DNA of 64,000 bases. Source: an uncultured Acidimicrobiales bacterium (lineage in GTDB: Bacteria > Actinomycetota > Acidimicrobiia > Acidimicrobiales > SZUA-35). Position numbers and translations under genes: made by a program. Below, piece by piece: positions 1-8,182 of this stretch; the stretch's first letter is position 1, and the number at the start of each line of letters is the position of its first letter. The notes under the pieces are model-generated. The model made no database searches. It saw only the letters and a program-made list of their open reading frames with translations, and was not told the DNA's origin. The stretch covers positions 62,001 through 126,000 of the forward strand of contig CALHFG010000014.1 in the NCBI GenBank assembly GCA_938029215.1, read 5' to 3'.

Positions 1-444
1 GAGCCGGCCTAGGAGGGTCGCCCTGTCGTTGAGAAGGCGATAGCCGCCCTCCTCGGCCTCGACTGAGGCGACGCTCTCGAGCAGCTGCTGGATGTCGTCG
101 ACGACACCTTCTTGTTGGTCCGAACAGCCACGATCTTCACGGCCGGGTAGCGAAAACGACGTGGTCGCACCGCCGTCGAGAAAAGTCAACGAACCCAATA
201 GTCGTGAACAGCTGGTACGACCGTCAACCTGAGCGGTCTCGATATCGATGTCCAAGTTCAGGTCGGTGCCCTGCAAGATCCACAAGCCATCGAGCGAGCT
301 CGGGACCAGTTCACCGACGAACCCGTCGTCCAATGGGCCGGTTCCGTCGGCGCCGCAGGAGGCTGAAAAGAGAGCGATCCCGACGACTCCCATCCAGAGC
401 TGGTAGCTCTTGCGTAGACCGACTCGTTGAGACACCTCGACCAT
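1..444 (-). CDS. META/HslJ-like lipoprotein, 3' end cut by window edge
   Basis: An open frame of 148 codons starts at an ATG whose first base is 444 and runs off the left edge, so the C-terminus is missing. The N-terminus has a basic stretch, a hydrophobic segment and a lipobox-like LFSASC, so it is probably an exported lipoprotein. After it comes a segment opening LDGLWIL with a V-G-x-x-x-C-S block (VDGRTSCSRLLGSLTF), which resembles the META/HslJ fold. No Shine-Dalgarno is obvious. It is divergent from the amidohydrolase-like gene at 538. The family assignment rests on a short motif and is moderate; the lipoprotein nature is more secure. Confidence 0.6.
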   Translation of the reverse strand, partial: MVEVSQRVGLRKSYQLWMGVVGIALFSASCGADGTGPLDDGFVGELVPSSLDGLWILQGTDLNLDIDIETAQVDGRTSCSRLLGSLTFLDGGATTSFSLPGREDRGCSDQQEGVVDDIQQLLESVASVEAEEGGYRLLNDRATLLGRL

Positions 445-524
445 GATCGCAGCGTGGGGTTAATCAGGCAACGTAGGAATCAAAGGCAGAATCCGAACCC
501 TCCCTCGCAGCGCCAAAAAGGCAC

Positions 525-530
525 TAGTTT
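525..530 (+). promoter_or_regulatory. -10 box TAGTTT, leaderless type
   Basis: TAGTTT ends 7 nt before the ATG at 538 and no ribosome binding site lies between. This spacing would put the transcript start at or next to the start codon. Confidence 0.5.
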
Positions 531-537
531 ATGAGGC

Positions 538-1713
538 ATGAAACGTCGCGGCTTCTTTGGTCAGGTTCCCGAATCAGAGCAGCAGACGTCGGTGCCCGCA
601 GCACCGACCCGAGTCATTGGCACGCTGGAGCGACCTCCCGCGGCCGAGCCGGAGACCCAGACCACACCAGCCCCGGCGGCTCAGATCCGCTCCGGCGGCT
701 CCACTCCCGGTTTGGTGTCGGCCCATCACCGTCTCTATGCCTCGATCGCCAGAGGTCTACCGGCACCTCGATCGACGCCCCGCAACTTCAGCGACCTTCT
801 CAAGAACGTCATCTGGCCCATCGAGAACGCCCTCGATAGCGCCATGATCGATGCCGCCGCTCGTTTGAGCGCTTTGGAGGCGTTGGAGGCCGGCTGCACC
901 ACCGTGATCGACCATCACGCCAGTCCTCGTGCGATCGAGGGCTCGCTCACGTTAATCGCCCGGGCGTGTACCGATGTCGGTGTTCGGGTGGTGTGTTCCT
1001 ACGCAGCCTCGGACCTTCGCGGCCCCGATCGTGCTCGTCAGGGTCTTGAGGAGTCTCGCCGATTCATCCAGGCCGGCGGCCGCGGAATGATCGGGATCGA
1101 CGCGTCCTTCACCGCAAGCCCGGAGACCATCGATCTAGCAATCGGCATCGCAAACGAACTGGGTGTAGGGGTGCATGCCAAGGTTGCCGAAGGGATCGGC
1201 GATTCCGGTGGCGGCTCCGACCTGGTCCGCCGATCCAAAGACAGCTGGGTGCTGGCCCACGGTGTGCACCTGCCCGACGGTCTTGAGATCGCAGGAACCA
1301 TCGCTCACTGCCCCCGCTCCAACATGGACCGCGGCGTTGGGTACGGCATGCCCAGCCGGTTTGGACCCCGCGTCGCTTTAGGAACCGACGGTTTTGGTGG
1401 CGATCTCCTCGAAGAGTTCCGCATCGCGTATGGCCGGCTGCGAGAGATCAATGTAGGTACGAGCCCGCGCACACCCTGGGGCTGGCTCGAGGCTGGCTGG
1501 TTGCTCGTCCCCGAAGCCCGTCAGGACCGAGTGCGATGGTCACTGAAAGAGATCGAACCCGAGCACCTGGTAGCAAATACCGGAATTCGGGCCCGCAGCG
1601 TGCAGGTGGCAGGTCGAACCGTGTTTGACGGTGGCCGACCCACCCAGGTGGACGCCGATGAGATCCGGGCGAAGGCCGCTGAGCAGACCCGACGGCTGAT
1701 CACTCGGTTGTAA
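538..1713 (+). CDS. SsnA-like amidohydrolase homologue, probably inactive
   Basis: The 391-residue protein matches the SsnA/ATZ-TRZ amidohydrolase family: PGLVSAHHRLYASIARGL, TTVIDHHASP, HCPRSNM and LGTDGFGGDLLEE sit in family order. Family members deaminate or hydrolyse small substrates with a metal held by HxH, two further His and an Asp. Here HxH reads H63-H64-R65, the usual His of the HASFT motif is Asp188, and the HxHVAEG motif reads H213-A-K215. Asp284 and the His241/His244 block remain. The normal N-terminal beta-sandwich strand region is replaced by about 50 proline/alanine-rich residues. At 391 residues it is shorter than typical SsnA (about 440). I infer a family member that has lost classical catalysis. 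The start is supported by the -10 box 7 nt upstream. Confidence 0.75.
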   Translation: MKRRGFFGQVPESEQQTSVPAAPTRVIGTLERPPAAEPETQTTPAPAAQIRSGGSTPGLVSAHHRLYASIARGLPAPRSTPRNFSDLLKNVIWPIENALDSAMIDAAARLSALEALEAGCTTVIDHHASPRAIEGSLTLIARACTDVGVRVVCSYAASDLRGPDRARQGLEESRRFIQAGGRGMIGIDASFTASPETIDLAIGIANELGVGVHAKVAEGIGDSGGGSDLVRRSKDSWVLAHGVHLPDGLEIAGTIAHCPRSNMDRGVGYGMPSRFGPRVALGTDGFGGDLLEEFRIAYGRLREINVGTSPRTPWGWLEAGWLLVPEARQDRVRWSLKEIEPEHLVANTGIRARSVQVAGRTVFDGGRPTQVDADEIRAKAAEQTRRLITRL

Positions 1714-1739
1714 CTTTGATTCCCTCATCCGTGGCGGCC

Positions 1740-2942
1740 ATGAAGCGAGCCGCAACCGGCTTGCTGATCTTCGCGGGCCTGGTGTTCGTTGTTGCCAAGC
1801 TCAACGAGGACGGCCGCACGTGGGTTGGGTATGTGCGAGCCACAGCCGAAGCCGCAATGGTGGGAGCAATAGCCGACTGGTTTGCGGTGACGGCGCTGTT
1901 CCGCCATCCGTTGGGCTTGCCGATTCCGCATACGGCCATCGTGAAGAAACGCAAGAACGAAATTGGCAGCGCACTGAGCGAGTTCGTGACCCAGAACTTC
2001 CTCACCGGCGACAATCTGACCCGTCTGATTAGGGAAGAGGGAGTCGCCGCCCGCATCGGTGCCCAATTGGAGCAACGGGCGGTGGCCGAAGCGGTCGCCG
2101 AGCAGGCGGCGGCAGTGATTCGTGGTGTAACCGAGGTACTCAACGATGAAACGGTCCAGGGCGGCCTGGAGAACGTGGTGTTCTCCCGGGTGCGAGCCGT
2201 TCCGGTGGCGCCGGTCGCGGGCCGGGCCATCGATTGGGGACTGGCGGGTCGGCATCACGTTCCTCTGATCGACAGCACGCTCAAGGGGATGGGCACCTTC
2301 CTCGAAGAGAACCAACGAACGTTCCGGGATCGGCTCCGCAGCGAGTCTCCGTGGTGGGTGCCAGAGGCACTCGATGAACGAGTGTTTGAAAAGATCTACG
2401 ACGCCGTCAACCGGTTCATTACCGAAGTAGGTGGAGATCGCAATCACGAGCTTCGTCAACAACTCGATGAGCGAACCCTCGAGTTGGCGGAGAGGCTTAA
2501 GAGTTCTCCTGAGCTGGTGGAGCGCGGTGAGGAACTAAAGGAAGAGATCCTGAATAACGACGAGGTTCGTGCCTGGGTCGGTGGGCTCTGGGACCGAATC
2601 AAAGAGGGGCTCATCGAAGCCTCGCACAACCCCCAGTCGGATTTGAGGCTGCAGGTCACCGATTCGCTCGTTGAGCTAGGACACAAACTGCAGACCGACC
2701 CCCAAACCCGTCAGACCGCCGACAAGTTCCTTGAGCTCGGTGCCGGGTACATCGCCGAACGCGGCGCCGAGCCGATCACCGAGATCATCACCAAGACCGT
2801 CGACGGTTGGGATCCAGACGAAAGTGTGGCCAAGATCGAAGACAAGGTCGGTCGCGACCTCCAGTTCATCCGTATCAACGGCACCGTCGTCGGCGGGCTC
2901 GCAGGGTTCCTGCTGCACGCCATTTCACAGGTGCTTCTTTGA
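1740..2942 (+). CDS. DUF445 family membrane protein
   Basis: This protein of about 400 residues shows the DUF445 (YjiN-like) signature: an N-terminal hydrophobic helix, then GYVRATAEAAMVGAIADWFA and TALFRHPLGLPIPHTAI, a long charged helical middle, and a C-terminal hydrophobic helix (GTVVGGLAGFLLHAISQV). The family is inner-membrane associated and its biochemical role is not established. I chose the ATG at 1740 because homologues begin near MKRRATG; in-frame TTG (1716) and GTG (1731) codons also exist. It lies just after the amidohydrolase-like gene, and its stop overlaps the start of the next gene as TGATG, so translation of the two is probably coupled. Confidence 0.85.
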   Translation: MKRAATGLLIFAGLVFVVAKLNEDGRTWVGYVRATAEAAMVGAIADWFAVTALFRHPLGLPIPHTAIVKKRKNEIGSALSEFVTQNFLTGDNLTRLIREEGVAARIGAQLEQRAVAEAVAEQAAAVIRGVTEVLNDETVQGGLENVVFSRVRAVPVAPVAGRAIDWGLAGRHHVPLIDSTLKGMGTFLEENQRTFRDRLRSESPWWVPEALDERVFEKIYDAVNRFITEVGGDRNHELRQQLDERTLELAERLKSSPELVERGEELKEEILNNDEVRAWVGGLWDRIKEGLIEASHNPQSDLRLQVTDSLVELGHKLQTDPQTRQTADKFLELGAGYIAERGAEPITEIITKTVDGWDPDESVAKIEDKVGRDLQFIRINGTVVGGLAGFLLHAISQVLL

Positions 2943-3907
2943 TGCGACGCCTTGCTGGGCTTCGTGCTCTGTGGGCCGCCGTTTTCTTTGGGTTGGCCAG
3001 CTGTGGTGGTGGCGAAGCTGCCGTGCCGGTACCCACGACGATCGCAGGTCCGATGAACGATGTGGAGGTGGTCGTCGGAGGCACAACCGACGCAACCGAT
3101 CGTTTAATGAGCGCCCTGATGGTCGTGGCTCTGGAACAACGGGGCGCACTGGTCATCGACCGCTCAAACACTGACGGAGCCGCACTAAACCGAGATGACC
3201 TGGTGGCGGGACGGCTGCACGTGGTGCCCGAAGACATCGGCACCGGATGGTTCATCCACTTGGGTCAAACCGCCAGGTTCAATCGTACGACCGACCTCGC
3301 CGTCGAGCTGCGGACCAAGGATCGGCGCAATGGGATCGAATGGTCGGATCACTCGAGCTTCGACGACGCCCTGGTAGCCATCGCCGAATCCGACGGTGCC
3401 ACAACATCAGACGGTGAGCCAATTTCGGTGACGCAGCTGGCCCAGCGTCTCGAGCAGAGCTTCGACGCGGTCGTCTGCGTCGACACCGACACTCTGCAAA
3501 GTCCCGAAGGACTGGTTCGGTTCGAACAGGCCACAGGTTTCACCGTCCCCGCCGAACAACTTGAGGTGGTGCCCTCGGCCGATCTGATCTCGGCAGTGGG
3601 CTCGGGCGAGTGCACCGTTTCCTTCGTGCCTGGCGTGAACCCGGCGGTTGTCGACGCCGGCTTGGTCACGATCGACCGCTTTGCGCCCGATGGTCTCCCC
3701 GAGGTGGTGTTCACGCCTCGCAATGCGGCCTATATGTTCGACGCTGAATTCTACGACGAGTGGTCATCGTGGTTGTCGCCCTTCCTCGAGACGCTCATGG
3801 TCACCTTGGACACCGAAACCATGACCGCCATGAAGGCGGACCTGGCAGACGGTGACCAACCGCGGACCATTGCGCGCAAGCACCTCGAACGGAACGACTT
3901 GTTGTGA
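2942..3907 (+). CDS. OpuAC-like substrate-binding lipoprotein
   Basis: A lipoprotein signal ends in LASC with Cys21. The mature part (VEVVVGGTTDATDRLMSAL, then ALVIDRSNT and a second lobe with SFVPGVNPAVVDAGLVTI) resembles periplasmic glycine-betaine/osmoprotectant binding proteins of the OpuAC type. It would sit on the outer face of the membrane and hand a ligand to an ABC permease, but no permease or ATPase gene is nearby, so the partner is unknown and the protein may act alone. The ATG at 2942 overlaps the DUF445 stop (TGATG). Its own stop overlaps the gluQ start. Confidence 0.65.
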   Translation: MRRLAGLRALWAAVFFGLASCGGGEAAVPVPTTIAGPMNDVEVVVGGTTDATDRLMSALMVVALEQRGALVIDRSNTDGAALNRDDLVAGRLHVVPEDIGTGWFIHLGQTARFNRTTDLAVELRTKDRRNGIEWSDHSSFDDALVAIAESDGATTSDGEPISVTQLAQRLEQSFDAVVCVDTDTLQSPEGLVRFEQATGFTVPAEQLEVVPSADLISAVGSGECTVSFVPGVNPAVVDAGLVTIDRFAPDGLPEVVFTPRNAAYMFDAEFYDEWSSWLSPFLETLMVTLDTETMTAMKADLADGDQPRTIARKHLERNDLL

Positions 3908-4758
3908 GCGGGCGCTTCGCTCCGAGTCCTACCGGCGATCTTCACATCGGGAACCTCAGAACGGCGTACGCATCATGGCTGGATGCGCAGCAACGCAACA
4001 TCGACTGGTTGGTCCGATTCGAAGATCTTGATGGGGTCGTCGCTCATCGAGAGACCGCAGACTCGCAGCTGGCGTCGCTTGAGGCTCTTGGAATGGTGCC
4101 GGCGCATGAGCCTCTCTGGCAGTCCGAACACCTAGAGCGGTACGAGGCAGCAATCCAAGCGCTGGTAGCGAGCGAGCTAACCTACCCGTGCTATTGCAGT
4201 AGGCGTGAGATTCGCGAAGCGGTGAGCGCTCCGAATGGACCTCCCGCAGGGATGTATCCCGGCACCTGTTCTACGTTGAGCACCCAACAACGCAGCGACC
4301 GTGCCGAGCACCGACCGGCCGCGCTCCGGTTCCGAGCCGAAGCTGCTGAAGTTGGCTTTGACGACCATGTGTGCGGCCCAAGCTCCTACCCGGTGGATGA
4401 CTTTGTCATCCGACGAAACGATGGCGTGCCTGCCTACAACTTGGTGGTGGTCGTCGATGATGGTTTCCAAGGAGTCAGCTCGGTCGTGCGGGCCGACGAC
4501 CTTTTGTCTTCGACGTCTCGCCAGATCCTTGTGGCGCGGGCGCTCGATCTTGGGCCCTTCGACTACTCCCATGTCCCGCTCGTGGTGAACGAAGCAGGAG
4601 ACCGTTTGACCAAGCGCGACGGTGCCATGACTCTTCACCAGCTCGCCCAGATGGGCTGGACCCCTGACGATGTATTCGATTGGATAAGGGAATCGATGAC
4701 CGGTGGCCTTGAGGCTCCCGGCCAGTGGAGCAACACCTGGAGCCCTGTGCCCCGCTAG
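3904..4758 (+). CDS. gluQ: Glutamyl-Q tRNA(Asp) synthetase
   Basis: The 284-residue protein is a catalytic-core-only class I synthetase: GRFAPSPTG followed by HIGN (residues 14-17), FEDLD, and a KMSKS-like LTKRDG near residue 235. There is no anticodon-binding domain, which separates GluQ (about 280-300 residues) from GltX. The expected zinc site is present as Cys96, Cys98, Tyr118 and Cys122. In characterised members the enzyme attaches glutamate to queuosine at position 34 of tRNA-Asp. No queuosine genes lie in the window. The GTG start at 3904 overlaps the upstream stop by four bases. The gene ends tail to tail with the ProA-like gene inside a shared CTAG. Confidence 0.9.
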   Translation: MSGRFAPSPTGDLHIGNLRTAYASWLDAQQRNIDWLVRFEDLDGVVAHRETADSQLASLEALGMVPAHEPLWQSEHLERYEAAIQALVASELTYPCYCSRREIREAVSAPNGPPAGMYPGTCSTLSTQQRSDRAEHRPAALRFRAEAAEVGFDDHVCGPSSYPVDDFVIRRNDGVPAYNLVVVVDDGFQGVSSVVRADDLLSSTSRQILVARALDLGPFDYSHVPLVVNEAGDRLTKRDGAMTLHQLAQMGWTPDDVFDWIRESMTGGLEAPGQWSNTWSPVPR

Positions 4759-6266
4759 CGATGAAGTTCGGGGTCGGCCTGCATCGCTCGGGTTCGGACG
4801 GTGAAGACGCTCGCCCCGCTGAGCACCCCGCCCCGTGCGAAGAGTCGGCCGAACTGCCAATTGGAAAGACCGAGCTCGGGTTGGTTCAGTGCGTATTGTC
4901 CATCGACCCAGCGAGTGAATCCATCGCCCACGAACGGTGAGTCAATCGATTCAAAAAACTCTGCGTGCTCACGGTCGCTTTCACTCACGAGCGACGCTGC
5001 AAATCGAGGTGACATCGTGTTGAACCACGTGACGGCCTGAGCGACCGAGTCGACCGCGACCAGGGTGATCTCGGGCGAAGCCTCCCACTCCCACTCCAGA
5101 CCAAGTTGGTCACCATCGATCATTTGAGCTCGGCGTTCTGAGACTTGACCTTCGCTGCGGCCGATCGGTACCAACGTGTCGAACCAGTCTTGAGGGACGG
5201 CGGATTGGGCTCCATCGACCACATGGACCTTGGGGTAGACGCCCGCTGCGGCCGCGGCGCCGGAAAGGCCTTCGATGACTCTGGGGCCTAGCTCATCCAA
5301 CCGGGATCGCAAAACGCAGACGGTGTTGACCGTGTTGCAGACCTTCCGATCGAGAGAGTTGCGGATAACAGCTTCGAGACGGTCGCCGTCGCAGTCTTCG
5401 CCGGTGACGATCCAGGCCCCGCCGGTTCCGTGCAGGCTGACGGGGGTGCCGGTCTGCTGCGCCACGGCGCCGAGTTGGGCTACCGCGGGGCCACTGCCGC
5501 GAGCAACCGCAAGTGCGAGCCGCTGATCGGCAAACATTGCCCAGCCAGCCGAGCGCGCAGCAGACGGGACCAACGATGCTGCTCCCGCTGGCATTCCGGC
5601 ATCGGCGAGCGCTGGATCGAGGGCGTGCTCAACGATGGCCTTGGCGGTTCCCAGCGCATCACTACCGATGCGGAAGACCACCGTGTTACCCGTACGGAGG
5701 ACCCCGCAGGCATCGGCAAACACGTTGGGTCGTCCCTCAAAGACAAACCCGACAACGCCGAGGCCCGCGGTCACCTGCTGAACGGTCCAACCGTCGTGTT
5801 CAATCGACAGGACTTCACTCCCTCTGCTGCTGGGTGTGTCCCGCCAAAGCCGAAGGCCTGTAATCATGTCGGCTCTCATTTGATCGCTGAGGATGAGGCG
5901 GGTGACGCTGCGGCCCCGCTCGGCAGCAGACTCGACGTCGGTCGCGTTGGCGGCCGCGATCGGTGCGAATGTGGCGTCGTCTTCGAGGCGGCGAGCGAAC
6001 GCATCGAAGAACGATGTGATCGTCTCGTCGGTCACCGCACCGAGCGCACCGAAGGCCACACTCGCCGCACCAACAGCGTCGGCGGCGATCTTGTGAACTT
6101 CTGACTCGACGTGGAGCAATGCCCCGCTGTCGTTCACGACGATGAGGTGATCGCCCGGGGAGAAATTGGCGGCCAACTCGGCTCCGACCACGGCAACGCG
6201 GTTGCCGCCGAACGGAATTGGCTGGCCCTCGGACAGGCTTTTCAGAACACCGATTTCTTCACTCAC
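4755..6266 (-). CDS. ProA-like aldehyde dehydrogenase with N-terminal extension
   Basis: From about residue 75 this follows glutamate-5-semialdehyde dehydrogenase (ProA): GVVGFVFEGRPNVFADA, RTGNTVVFRIGSDAL, and the catalytic Cys310 in DRKVCNTVNTV. The C-terminal block ELGLSNWQFGRLFARGG matches the family in outline. ProA makes glutamate semialdehyde for proline synthesis, but several ProA hallmarks differ (HGTGGAWIV where ProA has a GICHVYVD-like block) and no proB is adjacent, so the substrate is uncertain. About 75 residues precede the dehydrogenase domain (positions 1-75, including NRVAVVGAELAANFSPGDH). I chose GTG at 6266: a CATACT box at 6273-6278 lies 6 nt upstream, and the longer frame would run into the divergent phosphatase gene. 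Confidence 0.75.
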   Translation of the reverse strand: MSEEIGVLKSLSEGQPIPFGGNRVAVVGAELAANFSPGDHLIVVNDSGALLHVESEVHKIAADAVGAASVAFGALGAVTDETITSFFDAFARRLEDDATFAPIAAANATDVESAAERGRSVTRLILSDQMRADMITGLRLWRDTPSSRGSEVLSIEHDGWTVQQVTAGLGVVGFVFEGRPNVFADACGVLRTGNTVVFRIGSDALGTAKAIVEHALDPALADAGMPAGAASLVPSAARSAGWAMFADQRLALAVARGSGPAVAQLGAVAQQTGTPVSLHGTGGAWIVTGEDCDGDRLEAVIRNSLDRKVCNTVNTVCVLRSRLDELGPRVIEGLSGAAAAAGVYPKVHVVDGAQSAVPQDWFDTLVPIGRSEGQVSERRAQMIDGDQLGLEWEWEASPEITLVAVDSVAQAVTWFNTMSPRFAASLVSESDREHAEFFESIDSPFVGDGFTRWVDGQYALNQPELGLSNWQFGRLFARGGVLSGASVFTVRTRAMQADPELHR

Positions 6267-6311
6267 CAATCGAGTATGCCCTGAGGTTCCGATGACCGGC
6301 TGTACCACGGT

Positions 6312-7718
6312 ATGTGTGCCAGCCTGGTGGGCGTGCAACGGCGAGATTTTCTAGCGGCGGCTGCCGCCGCGATCGCTGCAGGATGCTCGCTTTCGCCCGA
6401 ACCGGACGCTGCGGACGCTGGCGCCGCTCCTGTGACCCAAGCGGGTGCGGAGACGACGACGAGCCCACCGCCCCCAACCAGCCAGACTCCATCGACCGGG
6501 GTCACAACAGCCGACGTCGTCGAGGCCCTCTCCACAGTGGACCAGGGCATCGACTTTGGTCAGCAAACGTTCCCGTACGGCGTTGCGAGCGGCGACCCCG
6601 ATGGTTCCAGTGTGATCCTGTGGACCGGCCTCGCTCCTGCATCGGTTGGGCTTGACGTACAGCTTGTGGTCGACGTTGCCCTCGACGAAGGCTTCGAGAC
6701 ACTGGTTCAGTCCAGTGCGATCGTCGCTCCCATCGACGATGGGTTTACGACCAAACACCTTGCCACCGGCCTGGCTCCGGGCACGTCGTACTTCTATCGA
6801 TTCCGGGTCGCCGAATTCGCTTCGCCCATCGGACGAACCAAGACCCTGCCCTCGGGACAGGTCGAGCGGTTTGGCCTCGCCGCCAGCTCGTGCCAGTCCC
6901 GAGTGCAAGAGGAGTTCTGGGACAATCACCTTCGCCTGGCCGAGGACCCCGACGTCGATGCAGTGGTGTGGCTGGGCGACTTCATCTACGAACGGCAGGC
7001 AGCGTCGCTGGAGCAATACCGTTCTCGCTACATCGAAGCCCGGTCCGACGCTCGACTGCAGGCCAGCAGCGCGGCGCACCCCTGGTTCATCATTTGGGAC
7101 GATCACGAAGTGCTGAACGATTACGACGCCTCGGTTGACCCGGCGCGGCGGGCAGCCGGGTATCGAGCATGGTGGGAATTCACTCCGACTCGGCTACCTC
7201 GTCCGGCGGGGGAGTCGTTGCAGATCTATCGAGCGGTCGACATTGGATCCATGGTCCGCCTGATTCTTCTCGACTGTCGCCAACATCAAAACGAGGCAAC
7301 CGTGCTCGGGGCCGAGCAACTGTCGTGGTTGGCGGACGTCGTTGATCACGCCGGCCAGCGGACCGTCGTAGCTAGTTCATTGATCATGTCGTCGGTCAAC
7401 CTGGGGGCGCGCACGCCGGTGTACACCTTCGAGGCTCATCCTGAAGAGCAGGCGGCCATCGCCCAACTACTAACAGCGGCCCCGGCCCCCACGATCATCA
7501 GCGGCGATCTCCATATCCAGATGGAGTTGGAGTTCGCGCCCGGAATACCGGAGCTGATGGCTCCGCCGCTCAGTTCGCTGTTTCGTCGCGAGTGGGTAGA
7601 CCTGTTGCCATTCCTCCCCCTCGTATCCGAGAACGTCATCTCCGCAGAAGCAACCCACGGGTACCTACGGCTCGACATCACCCCCGAGAGCCTGAGCCAC
7701 GCGTTCATGACCAGCTAG
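6312..7718 (+). CDS. PhoD-family alkaline phosphatase/phosphodiesterase, Tat lipoprotein
   Basis: This 468-residue exported metallophosphatase begins with a twin-arginine signal (QRRDFLAAAAAA, residues 9-20) ending in AAGC, so it is probably lipidated on Cys25 after Tat export. A Pro/Thr linker follows, then a PhoD N-terminal domain (FPYGVASGDPDGSSVILWT) and a catalytic domain with AASSCQS, VWLGDFIYE, WDDHEVLNDY and ISGDLH. These are the Cys/Asp/His metal ligands of PhoD, which uses Fe3+ and Ca2+ and cleaves phosphate mono- and diesters. It is divergent from the ProA-like gene with a 45 bp spacer. No Pho-box could be recognised in that spacer. Confidence 0.88.
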   Translation: MCASLVGVQRRDFLAAAAAAIAAGCSLSPEPDAADAGAAPVTQAGAETTTSPPPPTSQTPSTGVTTADVVEALSTVDQGIDFGQQTFPYGVASGDPDGSSVILWTGLAPASVGLDVQLVVDVALDEGFETLVQSSAIVAPIDDGFTTKHLATGLAPGTSYFYRFRVAEFASPIGRTKTLPSGQVERFGLAASSCQSRVQEEFWDNHLRLAEDPDVDAVVWLGDFIYERQAASLEQYRSRYIEARSDARLQASSAAHPWFIIWDDHEVLNDYDASVDPARRAAGYRAWWEFTPTRLPRPAGESLQIYRAVDIGSMVRLILLDCRQHQNEATVLGAEQLSWLADVVDHAGQRTVVASSLIMSSVNLGARTPVYTFEAHPEEQAAIAQLLTAAPAPTIISGDLHIQMELEFAPGIPELMAPPLSSLFRREWVDLLPFLPLVSENVISAEATHGYLRLDITPESLSHAFMTS

Positions 7719-7772
7719 CTACGAGCGAGCCTACGAAAACCCGAACGGGTCCGGAGCTGGCAGACTGAGGCG

Positions 7773-8174
7773 GTGCACCCCGTTCTCAACAAGGTCCTCG
7801 GAATCGTCGGGCTCCACGAGGGAAAGAAGCAGCCACCGATGATTACCAAGATCATCTACCCGACTGTCGATATGGCCACGTCGATTGCGTTCTATGAGAG
7901 CCTCGGGTTCTCCGTCGTCAGCTACGACGAGCACTACGCCTGGGTGCAGATCGATGGGCGTGAGCTGTTCCACCTCAGCTCATACCCGGAGCTGAACCGT
8001 GGCGAGAATAGGGCGGGCGGCTACTTCCACGTGCAGGACGTCGATGCGATTCATCAGAAGTGGACGGCCAAGGTGGCGACCACCGATCCCTTGGGCGATC
8101 GGCCATGGGGTATGCGCGAGTTCAGCATTACCGACCCCAGCGGAAACCTGCTTCGGGTGGGCCAGAACCTCTAG
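7773..8174 (+). CDS. VOC/glyoxalase-fold protein, bleomycin-resistance-like
   Basis: The core (KIIYPTVDMATSIAFYESLG, YAWVQIDGRELFHLSS, FHVQDVDAI, MREFSITDPSGNLLRVGQ) is a single vicinal-oxygen-chelate domain of the kind found in Ble-type antibiotic-binding proteins and glyoxalase relatives. Function cannot be narrowed further. Two starts are possible. GTG at 7773 has a CAGACT box 6 nt upstream, and the extra 22 codons have coding-like GC at third positions. ATG at 7839 has a GAGGGAAAG Shine-Dalgarno and gives the usual length of about 111 residues. Confidence 0.8.
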   Translation: MHPVLNKVLGIVGLHEGKKQPPMITKIIYPTVDMATSIAFYESLGFSVVSYDEHYAWVQIDGRELFHLSSYPELNRGENRAGGYFHVQDVDAIHQKWTAKVATTDPLGDRPWGMREFSITDPSGNLLRVGQNL

Positions 8175-8182
8175 CTCGCGGT

